64,000 nt of DNA from Blastomussa wellsi (taxonomy: Eukaryota; Cnidaria; Anthozoa; Scleractinia; Plerogyridae), in NCBI GenBank assembly GCA_947652115.1, contig OX393573.1, positions 12,584,362 to 12,648,361 of the forward strand. The letters run 5' to 3'. The notes below the pieces were generated by a model. It worked only from the letters and a program-made list of their open reading frames with translations, did not search any database and had not been told where the DNA came from. Positions 22,701 through 33,576 of the stretch are shown in pieces (position 1 is the stretch's first letter; each line of letters starts with the position of its first letter). Position numbers and translations under genes: made by a program.

Positions 22701-23660
22701 TTTTATAACTATGTCCAAAATTAGCTCACAACATCTCTAAATGACTTCAGTGTATGTTCTTCTTCATAATATGGGTTCAAATCATTCCTAAACGCAACTG
22801 AAGTGGAAAACTTTTGACAGATTCAATAAACTATTTTCATGCCACATGCAAATTTGAACACATATCCCTTTGTTAGAGTGAAAGACAACTGTTCGATAAA
22901 TATGGCAGACATTTGGGCAAAGGCCAATATTTTAAAAAGAAAAGTTCCATAAAAAACGTTATAACAGTAAATAGAATCTTGGTTATTTCGGGAGAATTTT
23001 TACCAATGGTTGCTTGCTTTAAAATCAAAAGATTTTTACTCTTATCGCTGTTCGAAACGGAGCCTTCCCGGAAATATACACGTGCGAAATTTATTTCTTT
23101 GTACATGGGATTTTGCATTATAAATGCCTTATTTTACTTCATGTAGAGCCTTCAAATGTAATTAAGAACAAGAAAGTAGTTATTTACATTTCGGGTAAGG
23201 TTGCATTTCTGTTCGTATTCTCCTTCTTGTACAGGTCTTTGCCTTTGGGGTTCTGAATGACGGTCGCATTAACCGCATTCGAGTCGCAGATTCGTCGAGG
23301 TCAAGTCGGCGTTTAGCCTGCAAAAATGAACAATGTTGTGTAAAACTAACATTTTAAGGCAGATAGTTACGCAAAGAGGCGATCGAGAGAGATCAGTTGT
23401 AGCAATATAGAAATAGACATGGGAAATTGACATACCTGAGGCCTGGAAGCTGAACAAACCGATCTTTCCTTCGAGTAAACATCAGGCGTACATAACACAG
23501 TTTTTAATGAGGGTGATAGCGCTGGTTTCGCCTTGATTGCATCCGAAGAAATATTATTGGGGTCCAAAATTTTCCTGCTGACTGAATTGACTTGATGACT
23601 GTGAGCGCTAAGCGGTGGCCTTCCACGACTCACGACTGAGTATCTTCGAGTCGACGCCAT
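19785..23660 (-). CDS. E2F: E2F transcription factor of the E2F1/2/3 type, six coding exons
   Basis: Exons on the minus strand: 23436-23660, 23188-23317, 22189-22411, 21134-21327, 20748-20884 and 19785-20216. All chain in phase to 446 residues, close to the roughly 440 of vertebrate E2F1-3. Exon 2 opens with AKRRLDLDE, the cyclin A docking motif of E2F1-3. Exon 3 is the winged-helix DNA-binding domain ([28 protein letters not shown]). Exons 4-5 carry the dimerisation and marked-box region ([14 protein letters not shown]). Exon 6 has [12 protein letters not shown] and, at the C terminus, [18 protein letters not shown], the Rb-pocket binding motif. It would pair with DP proteins in the nucleus and drive S-phase genes, repressed by Rb. 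The start ATG (23658-23660) begins MASTRRYS. The weakest junction is exon 4 to 5, which gives a loop about 10-15 residues longer than usual. An intron holds a MITE (21513-21673). Confidence 0.9.
21513..21673. mobile_element. 161-bp MITE in an E2F intron, 4-bp target-site duplication
   Basis: Near-perfect terminal inverted repeats: AATAGACCAATTTCGATATT at the left and its reverse complement at the right. The inner halves also pair around GGCTCCGGGG. AGTT flanks both ends (21509-21512 and 21674-21677). A related half-element lies near 41500-41605 (GCAATTGGTCTATT). Confidence 0.85.
21940..22035. repeat. C-rich low-complexity tract in an E2F intron
   Basis: About 95 bases made mostly of C runs on the plus strand, hence G runs in the E2F pre-mRNA, which could fold as a G-quadruplex. 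It is preceded by a 16-bp hairpin pair (TACAGTGGAGTAACAG near 21880 and its complement near 21930-21948). Confidence 0.6.
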
Positions 23661-23840
23661 ATTGATCAACAATAGATTCCGTACTTTGGTTTTCCTCGAT
23701 GAGTGAAAATATATCACTAGTTCCCAATAAAAACTGATCAGCGTATAAACGAACGGTTATAGAATACCTATATCAGCTTCTTCTTGGAATTTGACGGCTA
23801 GATGATGTTAAAATCTTCAAAGATCTAGACGTTTAGATGG

Positions 23841-23848
23841 TTTCGCGC
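23841..23848 (+). promoter_or_regulatory. E2F consensus site (distal to ATG by about 180 bp)
   Basis: TTTCGCGC matches the E2F consensus TTTSSCGC exactly. It lies upstream of the E2F start codon at 23660, on the promoter side. Confidence 0.6.
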
Positions 23849-23897
23849 GACATATCGAATCCTTTGCATTAAAAAAGCGCGCGCTTTCGCTTTCAAG

Positions 23898-23906
23898 TTT
23901 CGCGCC
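23898..23906 (+). promoter_or_regulatory. E2F consensus site (about 240 bp from ATG)
   Basis: TTTCGCGCC is a perfect E2F site. With the site at 23841 it makes a pair in the E2F gene's own upstream region, suggesting autoregulation as known for vertebrate E2F1. An E-box, CACGTG, follows at 23917-23922. Confidence 0.65.
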
Positions 23907-23916
23907 AGTGCACGAT

Positions 23917-23922
23917 CACGTG
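23917..23922. promoter_or_regulatory. Palindromic E-box CACGTG in the E2F upstream region
   Basis: A Myc/Max or USF type E-box lies 11 bp from the E2F site. A six-base site is weak evidence alone; its position beside the E2F sites is why it is listed. Confidence 0.35.
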
Positions 23923-24328
23923 GTGCAGTTCCCAGGGTTCAGTCCCTTTGGGCCAAGAAGCACCGAATTTCTTCACGGACTTCGTTTTCTGCAAGCAATC
24001 TTCGGTTATTTGGCTGAAAAACTGTGCTTGTGAGTGCTCAGATACCAACGAAATCGAAACAAGTGGTTGGAAATTATTCACATCAAAATGTATTTGCATA
24101 AATAACAACTTTTCTAATAATTACACACAAGGTATACCTTTTGGTTTCTCGTCACGGTCTAGTTAGCTCGTCGGGTTCGGAAAAGGCCAGTGCTAACAGC
24201 TTAGAGAGGTCAATAAAAGAGTAAGCAATTATTAAATATTGAACCATTCTGTCACTTATTTTGACAACTGCCCATGTCGAGTTCGAGTTCTCTGTTAAAT
24301 AAGATTTGTAGGAGTGTAGAGTGATGTG

Positions 24329-24519
24329 AGGGGGTAAGTTTCTGAAGAAACTGTGGTGCTGCGTCGGTGGGAGGTATAACAATATAACTTGGTTTTATCA
24401 ACTGGGTTGACAATGTGAATTGGCCACCGTAAAGAGATTCAAAGATCTCTTTCTTTCTCTTTTGAATCTCTTTACGGTGGCCAATTCACATTATCAACCC
24501 AGTTGACAAAACCAAATTA
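24329..24519. mobile_element. Foldback element with GGTAAGTTTCT start, copy 2
   Basis: Same family as 18795-19060, with the start GGGGTAAGTTTCTGAAGAAAC and the block GGTTTTATCAACTGGGTTGA inverted at the far end. The flanks TAGAGTGATGTG (24317-24328) and TAGAGTGATATG (24520-24531) are a 12-bp duplication with one mismatch, as for copy 1. Confidence 0.75.
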
Positions 24520-25000
24520 TAGAGTGATATGGGCAATCTTGAGGGAACATCGTCGGGCGAAGTTAGCAAGAACGGGCAATCAATCATGGAGGGGGCATTT
24601 ATTGTGAATTTTTAAATTAAAGCTGAATTCCTAATGCAACACGAAAAACAAATGAATGAACTTTCTATCGGCTCTTGTCATTCTCCCTCAGGCACTGAAA
24701 GCAGTTTCTGCGAGTTGATGGGTCCATAAAACTCACCACAAACGACTTCGTCTCGAGAGAGAATTGAAATGCAGCTTGCGGACTTTAATGGCAACACTGA
24801 TATTAGTGAAAATTCGCACAAAAACTAACAGACCAGCTGGAGAAGACAGACGCAAACTTTGAACAATAAATGCACATTTTATTTGCCTCAGTGATTCCAA
24901 TAAATGGTCATAAATTACTCTGGCGTGACCGGGTTACTAAAAGTAAAATAACTCGATAAAGCTCATTTTTTCCGTGCATTTCCAAAACCAACGTTTCCAA

Positions 25001-25280
25001 CCAACGTGTTCCGCGAGGGTTCTTAAACCCTTACCCTATTTAAGGATAAAGTAAACGGAATTTTGATACCCTATTTACAGCCAAAACCCGAAAAATGACA
25101 CCCTTTTAAAGAAAAAGACTAAAACTAAGAAAGCTTGCAGAGCCGGGCCATTTACCGTGTTTAAATAAAGTTGATTGATTGTCGTTCTGTAAACGTTTTC
25201 GCTTTGACAGATCATTTCTTTTTCGTTTAGCGTGCTGTTTCCGCACTGCAAATTGCAAAATAATGCAATTTAGGAAACCT
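25001..25280 (-). repeat. Dispersed repeat, inverted copy of the segment at 30-300
   Basis: Reverse complement of the left-edge repeat, including the block around AACCCGAAAAATGACACCC. Two further short related blocks (CCATTTACCGTGTTT followed by AAATAAAGTTGATTGATTG) occur at about 25147 and 25476. Confidence 0.6.
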
Positions 25281-26696
25281 ATCTAAAGATCGTACACCAG
25301 AAAGAATGCAAAAAGAAGCAAAAATGATATCCTATTTTATTAAGGACTGAGAACCTCAAAACCCCATCTAGGATTTTTCTTAGGAGAGGGTGAAAACTTG
25401 ACAAAACTTGACAAAAGCTAAATTCGTGAATTTAAAGATGATCTTGTAATTCTTACACGAAAACCAGCTGGCTGAGCCATTTACCGTGTTTTAAATAAAG
25501 TTGATTGATTGGTGCACCTGTACGGAATGACCTGAATGTAACTGACGAGTGAAGGAGGGAGAGGGGGTTCGCATCCCCTGCACCCCTCCCCTAGATCCGC
25601 CCTTGACATATGACGTAGTTATGATCCTGAAACAGAGCCGAAACGTCGCATAGTCAATCTTGTTTTACTCAAAACTGACAGTGGAGTTGAGTACAGAAAA
25701 TACCTTTGCTGAAACCTTAATCAACATGGAGTTATTTTTATGTATTTTGTGACTACTCATGTGTACTTCATCATGTTTTCTGTACTTATGCTATCCTTTT
25801 TTCTCACGCCTTTCACAGGAAATCATTAAAAGCTTTCTGGCGCCAAAATAATCAGCTGATAATTGAGCATAATTATTTTTCGCGCGACTTGACCACACAC
25901 AAGGCACCGTACCCAGGCAGAACGCAGTGCAGGGCCCTGATTAATCATATTGATAACTGTCGTGTGTGTTCCTTCGAGTGTCGTTTAAAGAATCCTCAAG
26001 CTATAATTAATTGCTTTGACCCTTCGAACCGTAACGTTGACATGAACAGGGGCTGATTCAAGTTATTTTTGATAGGTGGGAGGGGATGGGGCGTCCAAAC
26101 TTTGACTAAGTTGACTGGTAATAAGCGATCCTGTCGATGCGAGAATTTCAGCGTCAATCAAGTAGTAAAAACACACAAAAAAGATCGGTTAGGGACGGGA
26201 GGGGGCATCCGGACCCCACGACCCTCCCCCTGGATCCGCCACTGATGTACATTTTAATTTTACAGTGCCGTGTCGAGTTAGAATACGATTTTACGCTTTG
26301 TTTAATTGGAGACCTTTCCACATAATTCCATCAACGCCTAAATTTTATCGATATTTTATGGAGAAATTAACTCCCCCAACCATCACAGTCTGAAGGGTTT
26401 ACGTATTTTTTAAATACAAAGCCAATTTCCTATTCAAAACGCCAAAAGCCGCTATCTTATTTGATCGTGGTGCCATTAACCCAGTCATCAACTTGAAATT
26501 CAATGGGGCCGGACACACTGACTAAATAGCGCTATAGTTCTAACGGAACATGTTTTCATGCTGACAGCGAAGGCTTTCGTTAGACAAAGGCAGTCTTGCG
26601 TTAAAAGTTCAAAATCCACACAAAGCACTTTTTGTGCAAAGGGGCGTTTATTTCGGCGCTCGGTTGTCTCAAATTGACCTGCACGCTTCGGAGCCT

Positions 26697-26798
26697 TTTT
26701 CATTGTTCAAGTCCCAGATATATATGATAAACGGACACAAAGGTTAATTTTTCATTGTTCAAGTCCCAGATATATATGATAAGCGGACACAAAGGTTA
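26697..26798. repeat. 52-bp tandem duplication, unique to the left 2.7-kb copy
   Basis: TTTTTCATTGTTCAAGTCCC and the following bases to GACACAAAGGTTA occur twice head to tail here but once at the matching place in the right copy (about 31040-31090). Confidence 0.85.
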
Positions 26799-28511
26799 TC
26801 TTGAAACCATTACTTATCCTCGAGATTGACGTTTTGGTTCAGTGGCAAAAATCAATGTCATCTTACTACTAAAAGTAGACGAATCAAAAAGGCAATGAAA
26901 AACTTTGACAACGCCTCTTAAGCACAATGCACTGTTATTTGTAGATTTGCGAGGATTTGTCGTATTTAGCTAAGCTCCTTTGTCTTGGAACTAATCCGTT
27001 GAGTCATCTTACAATATCGTGTCCACAATTTGCATTGCAAAAATATTGCTTAACTCATCCACAGTTACAAATTAAAACAATTTGTCATTGTTATACAGAC
27101 TTGAAGTTAACCCAAAGTGGTAGCGCTGTCATGACACAGTGCTGTAGTTTCGTTTTTGTTGTCTCGGCAAAACACTTTAAACCACCTCCGAGGTATATCG
27201 TGGAAGGTGTGGCAAGATACAAACTTCTAAAAGCTGCATTTATTTACGTGACTGTATTTGCATAACATCATAACAGCTAAACCGCGCGTTTTCACTCACA
27301 TGATCAAAACAAATTAATCGAAAACCATTAAGTCAACAGAGGCAAGAAACTACGATATTATAGAAGATAAATAAAGAATACACTTCTCCAAGTTTCAGGC
27401 GTGTGCGTTATTCCAAGCCTCGGATATTTACAGAGCCCAGTATGGAGCCGCCATTTTAATGAACTTCGGTGGAACACCAATATGGCGGCCGGAAATGGTG
27501 TGAACATCTACAATTTACTTTGGTTATAAAGCCGACTGATTACCTGTACTGAACAAACAAATATGTACATAAACACTTTTCCCAATGCTGGCTAAAACTC
27601 GCGAGATAAGTATGTGTTTTTCGACAAACATGACCCCCATACTCTGACATTCAAAATGCGTTGGTTTCCAAACGAAGGACGCTGTTGAGCTGAAAAGTTG
27701 TACACATCTAGCACCTCTTATGCCTGATGAGTACAAAAAGTTAGGTGACTCTTTGGTGTTTTGGATTTTAGAATTTTATGACGTCCCGTGAAAACGCTCT
27801 ATTAAAAAAAAGGTAGAGAAACTAATCGAAATCCTTTTAGGTTCCTTGCGAAGGAGAGGGCGGTCTGAGGGGGTGAGGGCTCGCGAACCTAACCAGGGGG
27901 CGGACAGGGAATTTTGCGCTTTGTTGAAAGTACAAGAAATTCAAATCGTACAAGTACAAGCAGGTCAAATGAACTCGAAGACCGACCACCACAGACGTCT
28001 GCTAACATAAATTGCAAAATTGTTTATTATATCAAACGTAGAAAATACAATTAAATGAACTAACTGTTGTTTTTGATCATTTGTCACCACAGTAGAGTTG
28101 GGCAGTCAAAGTAGATATTTCCCTGTTGTGCACCAACTCTGTGGTAAATAACTATTTCAAAACTAGTCGGATAAGTCATAATACAGAAAGTGGCGAAAGT
28201 CCATTTTCTCCTTACAACACCAATAGAAACTTTGTAACGCAGGCTGCAAGAATACATTGCCGGAATTTTCTGCTGGTAAAAAATTCAGTTCTCACTTATA
28301 GGTCTTGTTACAAACGTTCGTTGAGCCGTAAGGAGAATTTGAACGTTGAGATAGGTACCGTTAGAGATAAAAGTTTGCTCTCATTTGCTGGTGTCAGATT
28401 CAGTTTATCAAAGCGTTGAGTTTCCCACCGCGCGCTTGAAAGACTGATGACGGGTCAAGACAAGCTTCTTAAAACGTTTTGGACCATAGCAGTCTTAGCG
28501 TCCTTCCTTTG

Positions 28512-28554
28512 GCTAGGACTCGAGACATTCCTTCAGCCTTCTCTCTGTAAACTG
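28512..28554 (-). pseudogene. Truncated duplicate of the MCM3AP last exon
   Basis: The last part of the MCM3AP final exon (codons for [12 protein letters not shown] and the stop) is repeated here because of the 2.7-kb duplication. The exon's splice acceptor and first codons are missing: sequence to the right of 28554 is unrelated. It cannot be spliced into the gene as it stands. Confidence 0.75.
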
Positions 28555-28560
28555 TTTGTA

Positions 28561-30125
28561 TAAAAAAACCTTTTATAGCAGTAGATATATCTAGCAACCT
28601 TTGTGGCATTTCAGGTGTGGGTATTATATCAGGAGGTGGATGTGTGTACGGGAATTGTTGTAAGCAGAAAAATGAAAATAATAAGAAAATAAAATCAAGG
28701 CAAAAATTGTTAGATGTTAAAGGATACACTAACGTTGAGGGACCAACAAACTGCAATGCAGCCACGTCAACCACAAGGTAGTGCAAACAGTAACTATAAC
28801 AATAATAATATAAAGGAGAGGTTAGCATGGAGTGGTTAGTATAGAAAGGGGAAGGTAAAAATTAGGAATTAAAGTTAGTGAGTAAAGTTGGTGGGAGGGA
28901 AAAAGAAAAAATTTTTTTTGAACGTTTGAAACCCAAAATTTTACCCAAAGGGCATCCATCTTAAAACATAAAAATTAAGTAACAATAAAGAGACTCAAAA
29001 ATATAAGTAAAAATGGTTTAATGTAATGAAAACGGTTTTCTTTTCCCCCCAGTTACTGAATACCCTCTTGTCACTGAAAAGAAAAGAAAATAAAACTTAT
29101 ATATCTTTCGTTCTAAAAAAGAGATGATCTATATGAATCAAAATTTACAGATTATCGGTATTCCTGCTTTCAAAAAGATAGGATCTATAAGATTCAGAAT
29201 TTATAAATTATTGGTATTTCTGAATTCTCCATTGAAAAATAGCCAAGTGGTATGATGGATATCAGAATAGAACCAATTAATAGCGTTAGAGTCCAAGTTG
29301 CTATTAATAAAGTTTATTTGTCTTGCTCTTTTGATTCCTTTTTGTAGTGTGGTCCAGTGTTGAGATGTAAGAATCCATTCTGTTATCAGGTGCTTTGAAC
29401 AGCCGTTACCCAGGAAAAACAGCATCAGCTTAAATGTGTCGGTATCTCCAATAGGTTTCTTCCAAAATATGTGTTGGATGTCTTGTGGCCAGGTGGACAA
29501 TTGGTAAAACGCATCTCCATTTATTAGAGTAAGTAAATTTCTTCTTTTTTGGATTAATCTTGTTCTTGGTAGATCTCGTATAGATGTGTTGAAAATGTCA
29601 GTAGCGGAAAAGTGGTCCATAACCACATGGAACTGTGTTAAGTAAAATTTTTTTGGTTATAGAATTTACAAGTGAGGAAAACAAAATTTTTAGTAAAAGA
29701 AAATTAAGCAGTATGAAACTGATTAGAAAGGGATATAGTAAAAAGAAATCTGTATACTGTGTACAAAAAGTGAAGCATGATAAAGTTGAAAATTCATCTT
29801 AAAAATTTAGATCCTAAGTTGATGGTTAAAAAACTGTTGACCTAGAAAAGGTTTCATAATAATTGAGTTGTGAAATATTATTCTTTTATGGAGTTGTGAA
29901 ATTGTTTTTTGAGTCTTAAAATTATTTCCTTCATAAGTAATAACTCTCTTTTCTAATTTATTCAATTGTTTTCTGCATTCAAATTAAATGCTAAAGATAA
30001 TTTGTTTTGAATTTGTTTTAGTCATGTCTAGATGAATTCTAGGCTGAAAAAATGGAAATTGTTTGAATAAAAAAACCTTTTATAGCAGTAGATATATCTA
30101 GCAACCTTTGTGGCATTTCAGGTGT
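28561..30125. mobile_element. 1.5-kb insert flanked by 58-bp direct repeats
   Basis: The block from TAAAAAAACCTTTTATAGCA to GCATTTCAGGTGT occurs at 28561-28618 and again at 30068-30125. The DNA between the two is AT-rich and not found elsewhere in the window, and contains an open frame on the minus strand (29201-29626). Short flanking direct repeats of this size could be tiny LTR-like ends or a duplication made during insertion. The class is unknown. Confidence 0.5.
29201..29626 (-). CDS. Unknown protein, 141 codons, inside the flanked 1.5-kb insert
   Basis: The product is not recognised with confidence. The frame reads like real protein, rich in aromatic and hydrophobic residues, with phrases such as WPQDIQHIFWKKPIGDTD, FKLMLFFLGNGCSKHLITEW and SQHWTTLQKGIKRARQINFI. 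There is no signal peptide or clear membrane helix. I have a vague impression of similar mobile-element-associated proteins in cnidarians but cannot name a family. Its place between two 58-bp direct repeats suggests it belongs to a mobile unit. It could be a fragment. Confidence 0.4.
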   Translation of the reverse strand: MVMDHFSATDIFNTSIRDLPRTRLIQKRRNLLTLINGDAFYQLSTWPQDIQHIFWKKPIGDTDTFKLMLFFLGNGCSKHLITEWILTSQHWTTLQKGIKRARQINFINSNLDSNAINWFYSDIHHTTWLFFNGEFRNTNNL

Positions 30126-30168
30126 AAAAGTATGGGATCACCTAATAAAAGGGTTCCCAAACCTCCAC

Positions 30169-31732
30169 AAAATAATCAGCTGATAATTGAGCATAATTAT
30201 TTTTCGCGGGACTTGACCACACAGAAGGCACCGTACCCAGGCAGAACGCAGTGCAGGGCCCTGATTAATCATATTGATAACTGTCGTGTGTGTTCCTTCG
30301 AGTGTCGTTTAAAGAATCCTCAAGCTATAATTAATTGCTTCAACCCTTCGAACCGTAACGTTGACATGAACAGGGGCTGCTTCAAGTTATTTTTGATAGG
30401 GGGGAGGGGATGGGGCGTCCAAACTTTGACTAAGTTGAGTGATAATAAACGATCTTGTCGATGCGAGAATTTCAGCGTCAATCAAGTAGTAAAAACACAC
30501 AAAAAAGATCGGTTAGGGACGGGAGGGGGCATCCGGACCCCACGACCCTCCCCCTGGATCCGCCACTGATGTAAATTTCTACTGTCCATATGATTTTAAT
30601 TTTACAGAGCCGTGTCGAGTTAGAATACGATTTTACGCTTTGTTTAATTGGAGACCTTTCCACATAATTCCATCAACGCCTAAATTTTATCGATATTTTA
30701 TGGAGAAATTAACTCCCCCAACCATCACAGTCTGAAGGGTTTACGTATTTTTTAAATACAAAGCCAATTTCCTATTCAAAACGCCAAAAGCCGCTATCTT
30801 ATTTGATCGTGGTGCCATTAACCCAGTCATCAACTTGAAATTCAATGGGGCCGGACACACTGACTAAATAGCGCTATAGTTCCAACGGAACATGTTTTCA
30901 TGCTGACAGCGAAGGCTTTCGTTAGACAAAGGCAGTCTCGCGTTAAAAGTTCAAAATCCACACAAAGCACTTTTTGTGCAAAGGGGCGTTTATTTCGGCG
31001 CTCGGCTGTCTCAAATTGACCTGCACACTTCGGAGCCTTTTTCATTGTTCAAGTCCCAGATATATATGATAAACGGACACAAAGGTTATCTTGAAACCAT
31101 TACTTATCCTCGAGATTGACGTTTTGGTTCAGTGGACAAAATCAATGTCATCTTACTACTAAAAGTAGACGAATCAAAAAGGCAATGCAAAACTTTGACA
31201 ACGCCTTTTAAGCACAATGCACTGTTATTTGTAGATTTGCGAGGATTTGTCGTATTTAGCGAAGCTCCTTTGTCTTGGAACTAATCCGTTGAGTCATCTT
31301 ACAATATCGTGTCCACAATTTACATTGCAAAAATATTGCTTAACTCATCCACAGTTACAAATTAAAACAATTTGTCATTGTTATACAGACTTGAAGTTAA
31401 CCCAAAGTGGTAGCGCTGTCATGGCATAGTGTTGTAGTTTCGTTTTTGTTGTCTCGGCAAAACACTTTAAACCACCTCCGAGGTATATCGTGGAAGGTGT
31501 GGCAAGATACAAACTTCTAAAAGCTGCATTTATTTACGTGACTGTATTTGCATAACATCATAACAGCTGAACCGCGCGTTTTCACTCACATGATCAAAAC
31601 AAATTAATCGAAAACCATTAAGTGGACAGAGTCAAGAAACTACGATATTATAGAAGATAAATAAAGAATACACTTCTCCAAGTTTCAGGCGTGTGCGTTA
31701 TTCCAAACCTCGGATATTGGTCGAAATGTTTC

Positions 31733-31767
<35 letters not shown>

Positions 31768-32864
31768 ATAAATGAACCTCAGTGGAACACCAATATGGCG
31801 GCCGGAAATGGTGTGAACATCTACAATTTCCTTTGGTTATAAAGGCGACTGATTACCTGTACTGAACAAACAAATATGTACATAAACACTTTTCCCAACA
31901 CTGGCTAAAACTCGCGAGATAAGTATGTGTTTTTCGACAAACATGATCGTAACCCCCATACTCTGATATTCAAAATGCGTTGGTTTCCAAACGAGCTGAA
32001 AAGTTGTACACATGCATCTAGCACCTCTTATGCCTGATGAGTACAAAAAGTTAGGTGACTCTTTGGTGTTTTGGATTTTAGAATTGTATGACCTCCCGTG
32101 AAAACGCTCTATTAAAAAAAAGGTAGAGAAACTAATCGAAATCCTTTTAGGTTCCTTGCGAAGGAGAGGGCGGTCTGAGGGGGTGAGGGCTCGCGAACCT
32201 AACCAGGGGGCGGACAGGGAATTTTACGCTTTGTTGAAAGTACAAGAAATTCAAATCGTACAAGTACAAGCAGGTCAAATGAACTCGAAGACCGACCACC
32301 ACAGACGTCTGCTAACATAAATTGCAAAATTGTTTATTATATCAAACGTAGAAAATACAATTAAATGAACTAACTGTTGTTTTTGATCATTTGTCACCAC
32401 AGTAGAGTTGGGCAGTCAAAGTAGATATTTCCCTGTTGTGCACCAACTCTGTGGTAAATAACTATTTCAAAACTAGTCGGATAAGTCATAATACAGAAAG
32501 TGGCGAAAGTCAATTTTCTCCTTACAACACCAATAGAAACTTTGTAACGCAGGCTGCAAGAATACACTGCCGGAATTTTCTGCTGGTAAAAAATTCAGTT
32601 CTCACTTATAGGTCTTGTTACAAACGTTCGTTGAGCCGTAAGGAGAATTTGAACGTTGAGATAGGTACCGTTAGAGATAAAAGTTTGCTCTCATTTGCTG
32701 GTGTCAGATTCAGTTTATCAAAGCGTTGAGTTCCCCACCGCGCGCTTGAAAGACTGATGACGCGTCAAGACAACCTTCTTAAAACGTTTTGAACCATAGT
32801 AGTCTTAGCGTCCTTCCTTTGGCTAGGACTCGAGACATTCCTTCAGCCTTCTCTCTGTAAACTG
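30169..32864. repeat. 2.7-kb direct duplication, right copy (native 3' end of MCM3AP)
   Basis: Partner of 25845-28554, offset about 4.3 kb. It is contiguous with the last MCM3AP intron, so it is the ancestral location. A 97-codon frame at 32436-32729 (and 28126-28419 in the other copy) differs by one residue between copies, but lies in 3' flank and is on the opposite strand; it is not taken as a gene. Confidence 0.9.
32333..32338 (-). promoter_or_regulatory. Candidate polyadenylation signal of MCM3AP
   Basis: AATAAA on the minus strand about 485 nt past the stop codon at 32823-32825. The same hexamer is present in the duplicate copy. Confidence 0.3.
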
Positions 32865-33545
32865 GTCGGACCGTCTGTACGACAAAAAGATAAAGAGCTT
32901 ATCAGAATCAAAAGGAGGAGTCCCAGGGGATTACTCGAAGTTGTACCTCGGGGGTGGGGGGGGGGGGGTCCGACGTATTTTTTTGGGTTGAAAATTTACA
33001 CGCTCGGTATTTTGGGGGGTCAAGAGATCAGTCACGTATTTTTTTAGGTCTTCGTATTTTTTTGGGTCTTATCTCCGAGCGAACTTTTCGTTTCGAGTTT
33101 TCGTCGCGATCAGTAGATCAGAACAATATTCATTCAAACCGTTTTTGTATTTTTTTGGGTTGAAAATTTTGATGCCAGGTATTTTTTTGGGTCTAAAATT
33201 TCAGGCTTATATATTTTTTTGGGTTTGCAATATGAAGCTCCGTCGGACCCTCTCCCTCCCCCCCCCCCCGTCATGCATACTTCGAAAACCCCCCTCCGGG
33301 GCCAATCTTAAAGCCTTGCTTTGACTAGAGATGCCCTGGGTGCCAGAGGTTTTTTTGTTGGGCGAAGCCACTGTCATAGCGGCCTCTACCGCACCCTGTT
33401 TACGAGGAAAAATACTGAATCCTACCTTTGCGATCTGAGGGTCTGATTGAAGCAGCTCATGCTTTCTTGAAGGGAACTCAACGAAACGTCGATTTCCGGG
33501 ATGTTCAATCCTTCAAGGAACTTTGGCGACTTCTAAACGGAAAAA

Positions 33546-33576
<31 letters not shown>

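Larger units (their letters stand above)
25845..28554. repeat. 2.7-kb direct duplication, left copy (detached duplicate of the MCM3AP 3' end)
   Basis: This segment is nearly identical to 30169-32864, with only scattered substitutions and a few indels. Its right end stops at the sequence CTCTCTGTAAACTG, inside what is the last coding exon of MCM3AP in the other copy. It therefore carries the final codons, stop codon and 3' flank of that gene without the splice acceptor. It should be regarded as a non-functional partial gene copy. One local difference is a tandem 52-bp duplication at 26697-26798 found only here. Confidence 0.9.

Noticed and set aside
32953..33163. 69-codon frame [11 protein letters not shown]...
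   Set aside because: It is a translation of the TATTTTTTTGGGT repeat array.
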